Assembly: GCA_949130485.1 (NCBI GenBank)
Contig: OX422185.1
Span: 6,037,928 to 6,101,927, forward strand
Reading direction: 5' to 3'
DNA from: Agelas oroides
Taxonomy: Eukaryota > Porifera > Demospongiae > Agelasida > Agelasidae
DNA length: 64,000 nt
Shown here: positions 32,001-45,721 of the stretch, in pieces
Layout: each line of letters opens with the position of its first letter
How positions within the stretch are numbered: position 1 is the stretch's first letter
Notes under the pieces: model-generated
The model's input: the letters and a program-made list of their open reading frames with translations, nothing else
The model's database searches: none
Told to the model about the DNA's origin: nothing
Program-made: the position numbers and the translations under genes

Positions 32001-34445
32001 TTTGCACCGAGAAAGGGTTTACATTTTTAAACTCTTGATGCACATAGCTGCTTGAGAATATGCACTTTGCATTAGTGAAACCTTTGTACCGAGCTAGGAA
32101 GAGTCGAGAATGTAGGCGAATTTCCATTGACGGCACTCTCCTGCGCTGCATGGGATGGTGATATTGGCAGGTCCGTACAGCTTTGTGCGCCTTTTGCACC
32201 GAGAAAGGGTTTGCATTTTTAAACTCTTCATGCTCATAGCTTCTTGATGATATGCACCTTGCATTAGTGCAACCTTTGCACCGAGTTAGGAAGAGTCGCG
32301 AATGTACGCGAATTTAGATTGACGGCACTATACTGCGCTGCAGGGGACGGTGATATTGGCAGTCCCGTACAGAATTGTGTGCCTTTTGCACTGTGAAAGG
32401 GTTCACTTGTATAAACTCTTCATGCCCATAGCTTCTTGATAATATGCACCCTGAATTAGTGCAACCTTTGTACCAGCTAGGAAGAGTCGCGAGTGTACGC
32501 GAATTTCCATTGACGGCACTATACTGCGCTGCAGAGGACGGTGATATTGGCAGTCCCGTACGGTTTTGTGTGCCTTTTGCAACGTGAAAGGGTTTACTTG
32601 TTTAAACTCTTCATGCCCATAGCTTCCTGATAATATGCACCTTGCATTAGTGCAACCTTTGTACCGAGCTAGGAAGAGTCGAGAATGTACGCGAATTTCC
32701 ATTGACGACACTATACTGCGCTGCAAGGGACGGTGATATTGGCAGCCCCCTACAGCTTTGTGCGCCGTTTGCACCGAGAAAGGGTTTGCATTTTTAAACT
32801 CTTCATGTTTCATAGCTTCTTGATAATATGCACCTTACATTAGTGCAACCTTTGTACCGAGCTAGGAAGAGTAGCGAATGTACGCGAATTTCCATTGACG
32901 GCACGATACTGTGCTGCAGGGGACGGTGATATTGGCAGTCCCGTACAGCTTTGTGTGCCTTTTGCACCGAGAAAGGGTTTGCATTTGTAAACTCTTCATG
33001 CCCATAGCTTCTTGATGACATGCACTTTGCATTAGTGAAACCTTTGTACCGAGCTAGGAAGAGTCGAGAATGAACGCGAATTTCCTTTGACGGCACTATA
33101 CTGCGCTGCAGGGGACGGTGATATTGGCAGTCCCGTACAGCTTTGAGATCCTTTTGCACCGAGAAAGGGTTTGCATTTTGAAACTCTTCATGCCCATAGC
33201 TTCTTGATGATATGCACCTTGCATTAGTGAAACCTTTGTACCGAGCTAGGAAGAGTCGAGAATGTACGCGAATTTCCATTGACGGCACGATACTGTGCTG
33301 CAGGGGACGGTGATATTGGCAGTCCCGTACAGCTTTGTGTGCCTTTTGCACCGAGAAAGGGTTTGTATTTTTAAACTCTTCATGCCCATAGCTTCTTGAT
33401 AATATGCACCTTACATTAGTGCAACCTTTTTACCGAGCTAGGAAGAGTCGAGAATGTACGCGAATTTCCATTGACGGCACGATACTGTGCTGCAGGGGAC
33501 GGTGATATTGGCAGTCCCGTACAGCTTTGTGTGCCTTTTGCACCGAGAAAGGGTTTGCATTTTTAAACTCTTCATGTTAATAGCTTCTTGATAATATGCA
33601 CCTTACATTAGTGCAACCTTTGTACCGGGCTAGGAAGAGTCGAGAATGAACGCGAATTTCCTTTGACGGCACTATACTGCGCTGCAGGGGACGGTGATAT
33701 TGGCACGCCCGTACAGCTTTGAGATCCTTTTGCACCGAGAAAGGGTTTGTATTTTTAAACTCTTCATGCCCATAGCTCCTTGATAATATGCACCATGCAT
33801 TAGTGCAACCTTTGTACCGAGCTAGGAAGAGTCGCGAACGTACGCGAATTTCCGTTGACGGCACTGTACTGCGATGCAGGAGACGGTGATATTAGCAGGC
33901 CCGTGCAGCTTTGTGCACCTCTTGCAACGAGAAAGGGTTTCCTTTTTTAAACTGTTGATGCCCATAGCTTCTTGATAATGTGCACCTTGCATTAGTGCAA
34001 CCTTTGTACCGAGCTATGAAGAGTCGCGAATGTACGCGAATTTCCATTGACGGCACTATAATGCGCAGCAGGGGACGGTGATATTGGCAGTCCGTACAGC
34101 TTTGTGTGCCTTTTGCACCGTGAAAGGGTTTACTTTTTTAAACTCTTCATACCCATAGCTTCTTGATAATATGCACCTTGCATTAGTGAAACCTTTGTAC
34201 CGAGAGAGGAAAAGTCGAGAATGTGCGCGAATTTCCATTGACGGCAATACCCTGCGCTGCAGGGGACGTTGATATTGGCAGGCCCGTACAGCTTTGTGCG
34301 CCTTTTGCACCGAGAAAGCGTTGGCATTTTTAAAACTCTTCATGCTCATAGCTTCTTGATAATATACACCTTGCATTAGTGCAACCTTTGTACCGAGCTA
34401 GGAAGAGACGAGAATGTACGCGAATTTCCATTTACGGCACTATAC
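29066..34445 (-). repeat. 192-bp satellite, subfamily B, reverse (about 28 units)
   Basis: Blocks such as CCGAGCTAGGAAGAG recur at exactly 192-bp steps (29401, 29593, 29785). Reverse-complemented, the unit aligns along its length with subfamily A: CACAAAGC.GTACG, GTCAATGGAAATTCGCGTA, GTTGCACTAATGCAA and AAGAAGCT.TGGG..TG. B is therefore a diverged sister of A. On the minus strand one frame is open across several units (up to 315 codons), which is a repeat artefact. Confidence 0.93.
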
Positions 34446-35655
34446 TATGCAGCGATTTTGCAGGTGGAACAATTTGCAAGCTCGTACCGCTTTGTGCGTT
34501 GATTGCACAAACGGAGGGTTTGCGTTTTTGGCCTCCACATTCCCACAGCTTAATACTCATACGTAGTTTGCATTACTGCAATTATTGTTCCGTGGTAGGA
34601 TTTGCAGGGAATTTACGCGAATTTCCATTGCCGATACTATGCAGCGATGGTGCAGGAGGAACAATTTGCAAGCTCGTACCTCTTTGTGCGTTGATTGCAC
34701 AAACGGAGGGTTTCCGTTTTTGACCTCCCCATTTCCACAGCTTCTTGCTCATATGTAGTTTGCAATAGTGCAACTATTGTTCCGTGGTAGTTTTTGCAGG
34801 GAGTATAAGTGAATTTCCATTGCGGATACTATGCGGCGATGGTGCAGGAGGAACAATTTGCAAGCTCGTACCGCTTTGTGCGTTCATTGCACAAATGGAG
34901 GGTTTGCGGTTTTGACCTCCCTAACCCCACAGCTTCATGCTCATATGTAGTTCGCATTAGTGCAATTATTCTTCCTGGCTAGGGCTAGGGTTTGCAGGGA
35001 ATTTAAGCGAATTTCCATTGCAGATTCTATTCGGCAATGATGCGGGAGGAACAATTTGCAAGCTCGTACCGCTTTGTGCGTTGATTGCACAAACGGATGG
35101 ATTGCGTTTTTGGCCTCCCCATTCCCACAGCTTCTTGCTCATATATAGTTTGCATTAGTGCAGTTATAGTTCCTGGCAGGGGTTTGCAGGGAATTTACGC
35201 GAATTTCCATTGCCTATACTATGCTGCGATGGAGCAGGAGGAACAATTTGCAAGCTCGTACCGCTTTGTACGTTGATTGCACAAACGGAGGGTTTGCGTT
35301 TTTGGCCTCCCCATTCCAACAGCTTCTTGCTCATATGTAGTTTGCATTAGTGCAACTATTGGTCTTGGCTAGGGTTTGCTGGGGATTTACGCAAATTTCC
35401 TTTCCCGTTACTACGCGGCGATGGTGCAGGAGGAACAATTTGCAAGCTCGCACCGCTTTGTTAGTTGATTGCACAATCGGAGGGTTTGCGTTTTTGGCCG
35501 CCCCATTCCCACAGCTTCTTGCTCATATGTAGTTTGCATTAGTGCAATTATTGCTTCGGGCTAGGGTTTGAAGGGAATTTAAGCGAATTTCCAACGCCGA
35601 TCCAATGCGGCGATGGTGCAGGAGGAATATTTTGCAAGTTCGTACCGCTTTGTGC
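34446..35655 (-). repeat. 192-bp satellite, subfamily A, reverse (about 6 units)
   Basis: The reverse complement of the A unit (GGAACAATTTGCAAGCTCGT, TTTGCGTTTTTGGCCTCCCC). It joins subfamily B in register near GGCACTATAC|TATGCAGCG. Confidence 0.93.
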
Positions 35656-36235
35656 ATAGTGCCGTCAATGGAAATTCGCGTACATTCTCGACTCTTCCTA
35701 GCTTTGTACAAAGGTTTCACTAATGCAAGGTGCATATTATAAAGAAGCTATGGGCATGAAGAGTTTCAAAATGCAAACCCTTTCTCGGTGCAAAAGGCTC
35801 ACAAAGCTGTACGGGACTGCCAATATCACCGTCCACTGCAGCGCAGTATGGTGCCGTCAATGGAAATTCGCGTACATTCGCCACTCTTCCTAGCTCGGTA
35901 CAAAGGTTTCACTAATGCATGGTGCATATTATCATGAAGCTGTGGGCATGAAGAGTTTCCAAATGCAAACCCTTTCTCGGTGCAAAAGGCGCGCAAAGCT
36001 GTAGGGGCCTGCCAATATCACCGTCCATTGCAGCGCAGTATAGTGCCGTCAATGTAAATTCGGGTACATTCTCGACTCTTCCTACCTCGGTACAAAGGTT
36101 TCACTAATGCAAGGTGCATATTATGAAGAAGCTATGGGCATGAAGAGTTTAAAAATGCAAACCTTTTCTCGGTGAAAAAGGCGCACAAAGCTGTACGAGC
36201 CTGCCAATATCACCGTCCCTTGCAGCGCAGTATAT
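35656..36235 (+). repeat. 192-bp satellite, subfamily B, forward (about 3 units)
   Basis: Forward B units (GTGCCGTCAATGGAAATTCG, AAGAGTTT.AAAATGCAAAC). They join subfamily A in register at about 36233 (CGCAGTATA|TCGCTAATTGAAATTCG). Confidence 0.93.
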
Positions 36236-39200
36236 CGCTAATTGAAATTCGCGTATACTCCCTGCAAACCCTACCACGGAACAATAGTTGCACTAATGGA
36301 AACTACATATGAGCAAGAAGCTGTGGGAATGGGGAGGCCTAAAACGCAATCCATTCGTTTGTGCAATCAACGCACAAAGCGGTACGAGCTTGCAAATTGT
36401 TCCTTCTGCACCATCGCCGAATAGCATCGGAAATGGAAATTCACTTATATTCCCTTCAAACCCTACCACGGAACAATAGTTGCACTAATGCAAACTACAT
36501 ATGAGCAAGAAGCTGTGGGAATGGGGAGGCCTAAAACGCAATCCATTCGTTTGTGCAATCAACGCACAAAGCGGTACAAGCTTGCAAATTGTTCCTCCTG
36601 CACCATCGCAGGATAGTATACGCAATGGAAATTCGCGTATATTCCCTGCAATCCCTACCACGGAACAATAGTTGCACTAATGCAAACTACATATGAACAT
36701 TAAGCTGTGGGAATGGGGAGGCCAAAAACGCAAACCCTCCGTTTGTGCAATCAACGCACAAAGCGGTACGAGCTTGCAAATTGTTCCTCCTGCACCATCG
36801 CAGGATAGTATACGCAATGGAAATTCGCGTATATTCCCTGCAATCCCTACCACGGAACAATAGTTGCACTAATGCAAATTACATATGAACATTAAGCTGT
36901 GGGAATGGGGAGGCCAACAACGCAAACCCCACGTTTGTGCAATCAACGCACAAAACGGTACGAGCTTGCAAATTGTTCCACCTGCACAATCGCCGCATAG
37001 TATCGGCAATGGAAATTCGCGTATACTCCCTGCTAACCCTACTACGGAACAATAGTTGCACTATTGCAAACTACATATGAGCAAGAAGCTGTGGAAATGG
37101 GGAGGTTTCAAACGTAAACCCTCCGTTTGTGCAATCAACGCACAAAGCGGTACGAGTTTGCAAATTGTTCCTCCTCCACCATCGCCGCATAGTATCGGCA
37201 ATGGAAATTCGCGTGTACTCCCTGCAAACCCTACCACGGAACAATAGTTGCACTAATGGAAACTACATATGAGCAAGAAGCTGTGGGAATGGGGAGGCCT
37301 AAAGCGCAATCGATCCGTTTGTGCAATCAACGCACAAAGCGGTACGAGCTTGCAAATTGTTCCTTCTGCACCGTCGCCGCATAGTACCGGGAATGGAAAT
37401 TCGAGAAAATTTCCTTCAAAACCTAGCCCGCAACATTAGTTGCACAAATGCAAACTACATATGAGCAAGAAGCTGTGGGAATGGGAAAGCCAAAAACGCA
37501 AACCATCCGTTTGTGCAATCAACGCACAAAGCGGTACGAGCTTGCAAATTGTTCCTTCTGCACCGTCGCCGCATAGTACCGGGAATGGAAATTCGAGAGA
37601 ATTTCCTTCAAAACCTAGCCCGCAACATTAGTTGCACAAATGTAAACTACATATGAGCAAGAAGCTGTGGGAATGGGAAAGCCAAAAACGCAAACCATCC
37701 GTTTGTGCAATCAACGCACAAAGCGGTACGGGCTTGCAAATTGTTCCTCCTGCACCATCGCAGGATAGTATATGCAATGGAAATTCGCGTATATTCCCTG
37801 CAATCCCTACCACGGAACAATAGTTGCACTAATGCAAACTACATATGAACATTAAGCTGTGGGAATGGGGAGGCCAACAACGCAAACACTCCGTTTGTGC
37901 AATCAACGCACAAAGCGGTACAAGCTTGCAAGTTCGCGTATATTCCCTGCAAACGCTACCACGGAACAATAGTTGCACTAATGCAAACTACATATGAGCA
38001 AGAAGCAGTGGGAATGGGGAGGTCACAAACGCAAACCCTCCGTTTGTGCAATCAACGCACAAAGCGGTACGAGCTTGCAAATTGTTCCTCCTCCACCATC
38101 GCCGCATAGTATCGGCAATGGAAATTCGCGTGTATTCCTTGCAAACCCTACCACGGAACAATAGTTGCACTAATGGAAACTACATATGAGCAAGAAGCTG
38201 TGGGAATGGGGAAGCCAAAACGCAAACCCTCCGTTTTTGCAATCAACGCAAAAAGCGGTACGAGCATGCAAATTGTTCCTCCTGCACCATCGCCGCTTAG
38301 TACCGGGAATGAAAATTCGCGCAAATTACCTGCAAAACCAAGCCCGCAACAATAGTTGCACTAATGCAAACTACATATGACCAAGAAGCTGTGGGAATTG
38401 GGATGTCAAAAACGCAAACCCTCCGTTTGTGCAATCAACGCACAAAGCGGTACGAGCTTGCAAATTGTTCCTTCTGCACCATCGCAGAATAGTATCCACA
38501 ATGGGAATTCGCGTATATCCCCTGCAAAACCTACTACAGAACAATAGTTGCACTAATGCAAACTACATATGAGTAAGAAGCTGTGGGAATGGGGAAGCCA
38601 AAAATGCAATCCATCCGTTTGTGCAATCAACGCACAAAGCGGTACGAGCTTGTAAATTGTTCCTCCTGCACAATCGCAGCATAGTATCGGCAATGGAAAT
38701 TAGCGTATATTCCCTGTTAACCCTACTACGAAACAATAGTTGCACTAATGCAAACTACATATGAGCAAGGAGCTGTGGTAATGGGGAAGCCAAAAACGCA
38801 AACCCTCCGTTTGTGCAATCAACGCACAAAGCGGTACGAGCTTGCAAATTGTTCCTCTTGGACCATCGCAGCATAGTATACGCAATGGAAATTCGCGTAT
38901 ATTCCCTGCAAACCCTACCACGGAACAATAGTTGCACTAATGCAAACTACATATGAACATTAAGCTGTGGGAATTGGGAGGTCAAAAACGCAAACCCTCC
39001 GTTTGTGTAATCAACGCACAAAGCGGTACGAGCTTGCAAATTGTTCCTCCTGCACCATCGCAGCATAGTATACGCAATGGAAATTCGCGTGTATTCCCTG
39101 CAAACCCTACCACGGAAGAATAGTTGCACTAATGCAAACTACATATGAACATTAAGCTGTGGGAATGGGGAGGCCAAAAACGCAAACCCTCCGTTTGTGC

Positions 39201-42200
39201 AATCAACGCACAAAGCGGTACGAGCTTGCAAATTGTTCCACCTGCACAATCGCCGCATAGTATCCGCAATGGAAATTCGCGTGTATTCCCTGCAAACCCT
39301 ACCACGGAAGAATAGTTCCACTAATGCAAACTACATATGAGCAAGAAGATGTGGGAATGGGGAGGTCAAAAACGCAAACTCTCCGTTTGTGCAATCAACG
39401 CACAAAGCGGTACGAGCTTGCAAATTGTTCCTCCTCTACCATCGCAGCATAGTATCGGCATTTGAAATTCGCGTATATTCCCTGCAAACCCTACCACGGA
39501 ACAATAGTTGCACTAATGCAAACTACATATGAACATTAAGCTGTGGGAATGGGGAGGCCAAAAACGCAAACCCTCCGTTTGTGCAATCAACGCACAAAGC
39601 GGTACAAGCTTGCAAATTCGCGAATATTCCCTGCAAACCCTACCATGGAACAATAGTTGCACTAATGCAAACTACATATGAACAAGAAGCTGTGGGAATG
39701 GGGAGGTCACAAACGCAAACCCTCCGTTTGTGTAATCAACGCACAAAGCAGTACGAACTTGCAAATTGTTCCTCCTGCACCATCGCAGCATAATGTACGC
39801 AATGGAAATTCGCGTATATTCCCTGCAAACCCTACCACGACCAATAGTTGCTCTAACGCAAACTACATATGAGCAAAAAGCTGTGGGAATGGGGAAGCCA
39901 AAAACGCAAACCCTCCGTTTGTGCAATCAACGCACAAAGCGGTACGAGCTTGCAAATTGTTCCTCCTGCACCATCGCCGCATAGTACCGTGATAGGAAAT
40001 TCGCGAAAATTACCTGCAAAACCTATCCCGAAGCAATAGTTACACTAATGCAAACTACATATGAGCAAGAAGCTGTGGGAATGGGGAAGCTAAAATCGCA
40101 AACCCTCCGTTAGTGCAATAAACGCATAAAGCGGTACAAGCTTGCAAATTCGCGTATATTCCCTGCAAACCCTACCACGGAACAATAGTTGCACTAATGC
40201 AAACTACATATCAGCAAGAAGCTGTGGGAATGGGGATGCCTAAAACGCAATCCATCCGTTTGTGCAATCAACGCACAAAGCGGTACGAGCTTGCAAATTG
40301 CTCCACCTGCACCATCGCCGCATAGTACCAGGAATGGAAATTCTCGAAAATTACCTGCAAAACCTACTACGGAACAATAGTGCAAACTACATATGAGAAT
40401 GAAGCTGTGGTAATGGGGAAGCCAAAAACGCAAACCCTCCGTTTGTGCAATCAACGTGCAAAGCGGTACGAGCTTGCAAATTGTTCCTCCTGCACCATCG
40501 CAGCATTGTATCCGCAATGGAAATTCGCGTATATTCCCTGCAAAACCTACCACGGAACAATAGTTGCACTTATGCAAACTACATATGAACATTAAGCTGT
40601 GGGAATGGGTAGGCCAAAAACGCAAACCCTCCGTTTGTGCAATCAACGCACAAAGCGGTACGAGCTTGCAAATTGTTCCTTCTCCACCATCGCCGCATAG
40701 TATCAGCAATGGAAATTCTCGTGTACTCCCTGCAAACCCTACCACGGAACAATAGTTGCACTAATGGAAACTACATATGAGCAAGAAGCTGTGGGAATAG
40801 GGAAGTCAAGAACGCAAACCCTCCGTTTGTGCAATCAACCCACAAAGCGGTACGAGCTTGCAAATTGTTCCTCCTGCACCATCGCAGCATAGTATCGGCA
40901 ATGGCAATTCACTTATATTCACTGCAAACCCTACCACGGAACAGTAGTTGCACTAATGCAAACTACATATGAGCAAGAAGCTGTGGGAATGGGGAAGCTA
41001 AAAACGCAAACCCTCCGTTTGTGCAATGAACGCACAAAGTGGTACAAGCCTGCAAATTCGCGTATATTCCCTGCAAACCCTACCACGGAACAATAGTTGC
41101 ACTAATGCAAACTACATATGAGCAATAAGCTGTGGGAATGGGGAGGCCTAAAACGCAATCCATCCGTTTGTGCAATCAACGCACAAAGCGGTAGGAGCTT
41201 GCAAATTGTTCCTCCTGCACCATCGGCGCATAGTACCGGGAATGGAAATTCGAGAAAATTACCTGCAAAACTTATCCCGCAACAATAGTTGCACTAATGT
41301 AAACTACATATGAGCAAGAAGCTGTTGGAATGGAGAGGTCAAAAACGCAAACCCTCCGTTTGTGCATTCAACGCACAAAGAGGTACGAGCTTGCAAACTG
41401 TTCCTCCTCCAATATCGCCGCATAGTATCGGCAATGGAAATTCGCGTGTACTACCTGCAAACCCTACTACGGAACAATAGCTGCACTAATGGAAACTACA
41501 TATGAGCAAGAAGCTGTGGAATGGGGAAGCCAAAAACGCAAACCCTCCGTTTGTGCAATCAACGCACAAAGCGGTACGAGCTTGCAAATTGTTCCTCCTG
41601 CACCATCGCAGCATTGTATCCGCAATGGAAATTCGCGTATATTCCCTGCAAACCCTACCACGGAACAATAGTTGCACTAATGCAAACTACATATGAGCAA
41701 GAAGCTGTGGGAATGGGGAAGCTAAAAACGCAAACCCTCCGTTTGTGCAATGAACGCACAAAGTGGTACAAGCCTGCAAATTCGCGTATATTCCCTGCAA
41801 ACCCTACCACGGAACAATAGTTGCACTAATGCAAACTACATATGAGCAATAAGCTGTGGGAATGGGGAGGCCTAAAACGCAATCCATCCGTTTGTGCAAT
41901 CAACGCACAAAGCGGTAGGAGCTTGCAAATTGTTCCTCCTGCACCATCGCCGCATAGTACCGGGAATGGAAATTCGCGAAAACTACCTGCAAAACTTATC
42001 CCGCAACAATAGTTGCACTAATGTAAACTACATATGAGCAAGAAGCTGTTGGAATGGAGAGGTCAAAAACGCAAACCCTCCGTTTGTGCATTCAACGCGC
42101 AAAGAGGTACGAGCTTGCAAACTGTTCCTCCTCGAATATCGCCGCATAGTATCGGCAATGGAAATTCGCGTGTACTACCTGCAAACCCTACCACGGAACA

Positions 42201-45171
42201 ATAGTTGCACTAATGGAAACTACATATGAGCAAGAAGCTGTGGGAATGGGGAAGCCAAAAACGCAAACCCTCCGTTTGTGCAATCAACGCACAAAGCGGT
42301 ACGAGCTTGCAAATTGTTCCTCCTGCACCATCGCAGCATTGTATCCGCAATGGAAATTCGCGTATATTCCCTGCAAACCCTACTACGGAACAATAGTTGC
42401 ACTAATGCAAACTACATATGAACATTAAGCTGTGGGAATGGGGAGGACAACAACGCAATACCCCCGTTTGTGCAAACAACGTACAAAGAGGTACGAGCTT
42501 GTAAATTATTCCTCATGCACCATCGCAGCATTGTATCCGCAATGGAAATTCGCGTATATTCCCTGCAAACCCTACTACGGAACAATAGTTGCACTAATGC
42601 AAACTACATATGAACATTAAGCTGTGGGAATGGGGAGGACAACAACGCAATACCCCCGTTTGTGCAAACAACGTACAAAGCGGTACGAGCTTGTAAATTA
42701 TTCCTCATGCACCATCGCAGCATTGTATCCGAAATGGAAATTCGCGTATATTCCCTGCAAAACCTACCACGGAACAATAGTTGCACTAATGCAAACTACA
42801 TATGAACATTAAGCTGTGGGAATGGGGCGGCCAACAACGCAAACCCTCCGTTTGTGCAATCAACGCACAAAGCGATACGAGCTTGCAAATTGTTCCTCCT
42901 CCACCATCGCGGCATAGTATCGGCAAAGGAAATTCGCGTGTACTCCCTGCAAACCCTACCACGGAACAATAGTTGCACTAATGCAAACTACATATGAGCA
43001 AGAAGCTGTGGGAATGGGGAAGCCAAAAACGCAAACCCTCCGTTTGTGCAAACAACGCACAAAGCGGTACGAGCTTGCAAATTGTTCCTCCTGCACAATC
43101 GCAGTATAGTATCCGCAATGGAAACTCGCGTATATTCCCTGCAAACCCTACCACGGAACAATAGTTGCACTAATGCAAACTACATTTAAGCTATGGGTAT
43201 GGGGAGGCCAACAACGCAAACCCTCCGTTTGTGCAATCAACACACAAAGCGGTACGAGCTTGCAAATTGTTCCACCTGCACAATCGCAGCATTGTATCGG
43301 CAATGGAAATTCGCGTAAATTACCTGCAAAACCTAGCCCGTCAAAATAGTTGCACTAATGCAAACTACATATGAGCAAGAACCTGTGGGAATGGGGAGGT
43401 CAAAAACGCAAACACTCCGTTTGTGCAGTCAACGCACAAAGCGGTACGAGCTTGTAAATTGTTCCTCCTGCACCATCGCAGCATTGTATCTGCAATGGAA
43501 GTTCGCGTATATTCCCTGCAAACCCTACTACGGAAGAATAGTTGCATTAATGCAAACTACATATGGACATTAAGCTGTGGGAATGGGGAGGCCAACAACG
43601 GAAATCCTCCGTTTGTGCAATCAACGCACAAAGCGGTACGAGCTTGTAAATTGTTCCACCAGCACAATCGCCGCTTAGTATCGGCAATGGAAATTCGCGT
43701 AAATACCTGCAAAACCTAGCCCGCAACAATAGTTGCACTAATGCAAACTACATATGAGAAAGAATCTGTGGGAATGGGGAGGTCAAAAACGTAAACCCTC
43801 CGTTTGTACAATCAACGCACAAAGCGGTACGAGCTTGCAAATTGTTCCTCCTCCACCATCGCCGCATAGTATCGGCATTGGAAATTCGCGTGTACTCCCT
43901 GCAAACCCTACCACATAACAATAGTTGCTCTAATGGAAACTACATATGAGCAAGAAGCTGTGGGAATGGGGAGGTCAAAAACGCAAACCCTCCGTTTGTG
44001 CACTCAACGTACAAAGCGGTAAGGGCTTGCAAATTGTTCCACCTGCACAATCGCCGCATAGTATCCGCAATGGAAATTCGCGTTTATTCCCTGCTAACCC
44101 TACTACGGAACAATAGTTGCTCTAATGCAAACTACATATGAGCAAGAAGCTGTGGGAATGGGGAAGCTAAAAACGCAAACCCTCCGTTTGTGCAATGAAC
44201 GCACAAAGTGGTACAAGCCTGCAAATTCGCGTATATTCCCTGCAAACCCTACCACGGAACAATAGTTGCACTAATGCAAACTACATATGAGCAATAAGCT
44301 GTGGGAATGGGGAGGCCTAAAACGCAATCCATCCGTTTGTGCAATCAACGCACAAAGCGGTAGGAGCTTGCAAATTGTTCCTCCTGCACCATCGCCGCAT
44401 AGTACCGGGAATGGAAATTCGCGAAAACTACCTGCAAAACTTATCCCGCAACAATAGTTGCACTAATGTAAACTACATATGAGCAAGAAGCTGTTGGAAT
44501 GGAGAGGTCAAAAACGCAAACCCTCCGTTTGTGCATTCAACGCGCAAAGAGGTACGAGCTTGCAAACTGTTCCTCCTCGAATATCGCCGCATAGTATCGG
44601 CAATGGAAATTCGCGTGTACTACCTGCAAACCCTACCACGGAACAATAGTTGCACTAATGGAAACTACATATGAGCAAGAAGCTGTAGGAATGGGGAAGC
44701 CAAAAACGCAATCCCTCCGTTTGTGCAATCAACCCACAAAGCGGTACGAGCTTGCAAATTGATCCTCCTGCACCATCGCAGCATAGTATCGGCAATTGCA
44801 CTTCACTAATATTCACTGCAAACCCTACCACGGAACAATAGTTGCACTAATGCAAACCACATATGAGCAAGAAGCTGTGGGAATGGGGAAGCCAAAAACG
44901 CAAACACTCCGTTTGTGCATTCAACGCACAAAGCGGTACAAGCTTGCAAATTGTTACTCCTGCTACATCGCAGCATAGTATCCGCAATGGAAATTCGCGT
45001 ATATTGCCTGCAAATCCTACCACGGAACAATAGTTGCACTAATGCAAAGTACATATGAGCAAGAATCTGTGGGAATGGAGAAGCCAAAAACGCAAACCCT
45101 CCGTTTGTGCAATCAACGAACAAAGCGTTACGAACATGCAAATTGTTCCTCCTGCACCATCGCAGCATATA
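36236..45171 (+). repeat. 192-bp satellite, subfamily A, forward (about 46 units)
   Basis: The longest A block. Six units (near 37921, 39605, 40140, 41050, 41775 and 44215) are about 149 bp long: GCTTGCAAATT joins CGCGTATATTCC directly, losing about 43 bp between two AAATT words. A composite of one short plus three full units (about 725 bp) is repeated from about 41041, 41765 and 44210. Confidence 0.95.
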
Positions 45172-45721
45172 CACAGCAAAAACAACGGTATGAAGTTCAT
45201 ACCAAAAGAGTATGACCTTCATCCCAACGAATTTCATACCTATGGTATGAATTGAGCGAGTATGACTTTCATACTTTCAGCGGTGCGTAATTCATACCGC
45301 GGATTGGAGAAGACGTTCGTCATACCGAAGTTGCGTGTGAACTTCATACCACGCTGCACGCGATGTTATTAGGTCAAAGGTCAAAAGCGTCGGTGGATGG
45401 GAAATCTATTTGTGCGTTTAAGAAATGTTATATTCTGCATGCATGATTGATGCTGCAACTTAGCCATGGAGCAGTGATCCCCGTGTCTCAAGACAGATTT
45501 CTCATGCAGGTAAGTCGATAGCTGATGAGACATTCTGTTGAAAATTTGGATTTATCTGTGTACCTACTTAGGGGTGGATGGGAATTGTGGTAAACATGCA
45601 TGGTTAATTTGCTATACACTAGCAAATGCAATGAATGTTCCCATGCTTCCATCCTCCCACAAGGGTTGTCATTTTTATGGGTACCATAGTCACAGTAGCA
45701 ACTCAAGTCAGACTAGAAACT

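Noticed and set aside
24460-45171. CRISPR array
   Set aside because: The repeats are contiguous 192-bp tandem units without unique spacers, and the sequence is from an intron-bearing eukaryote.
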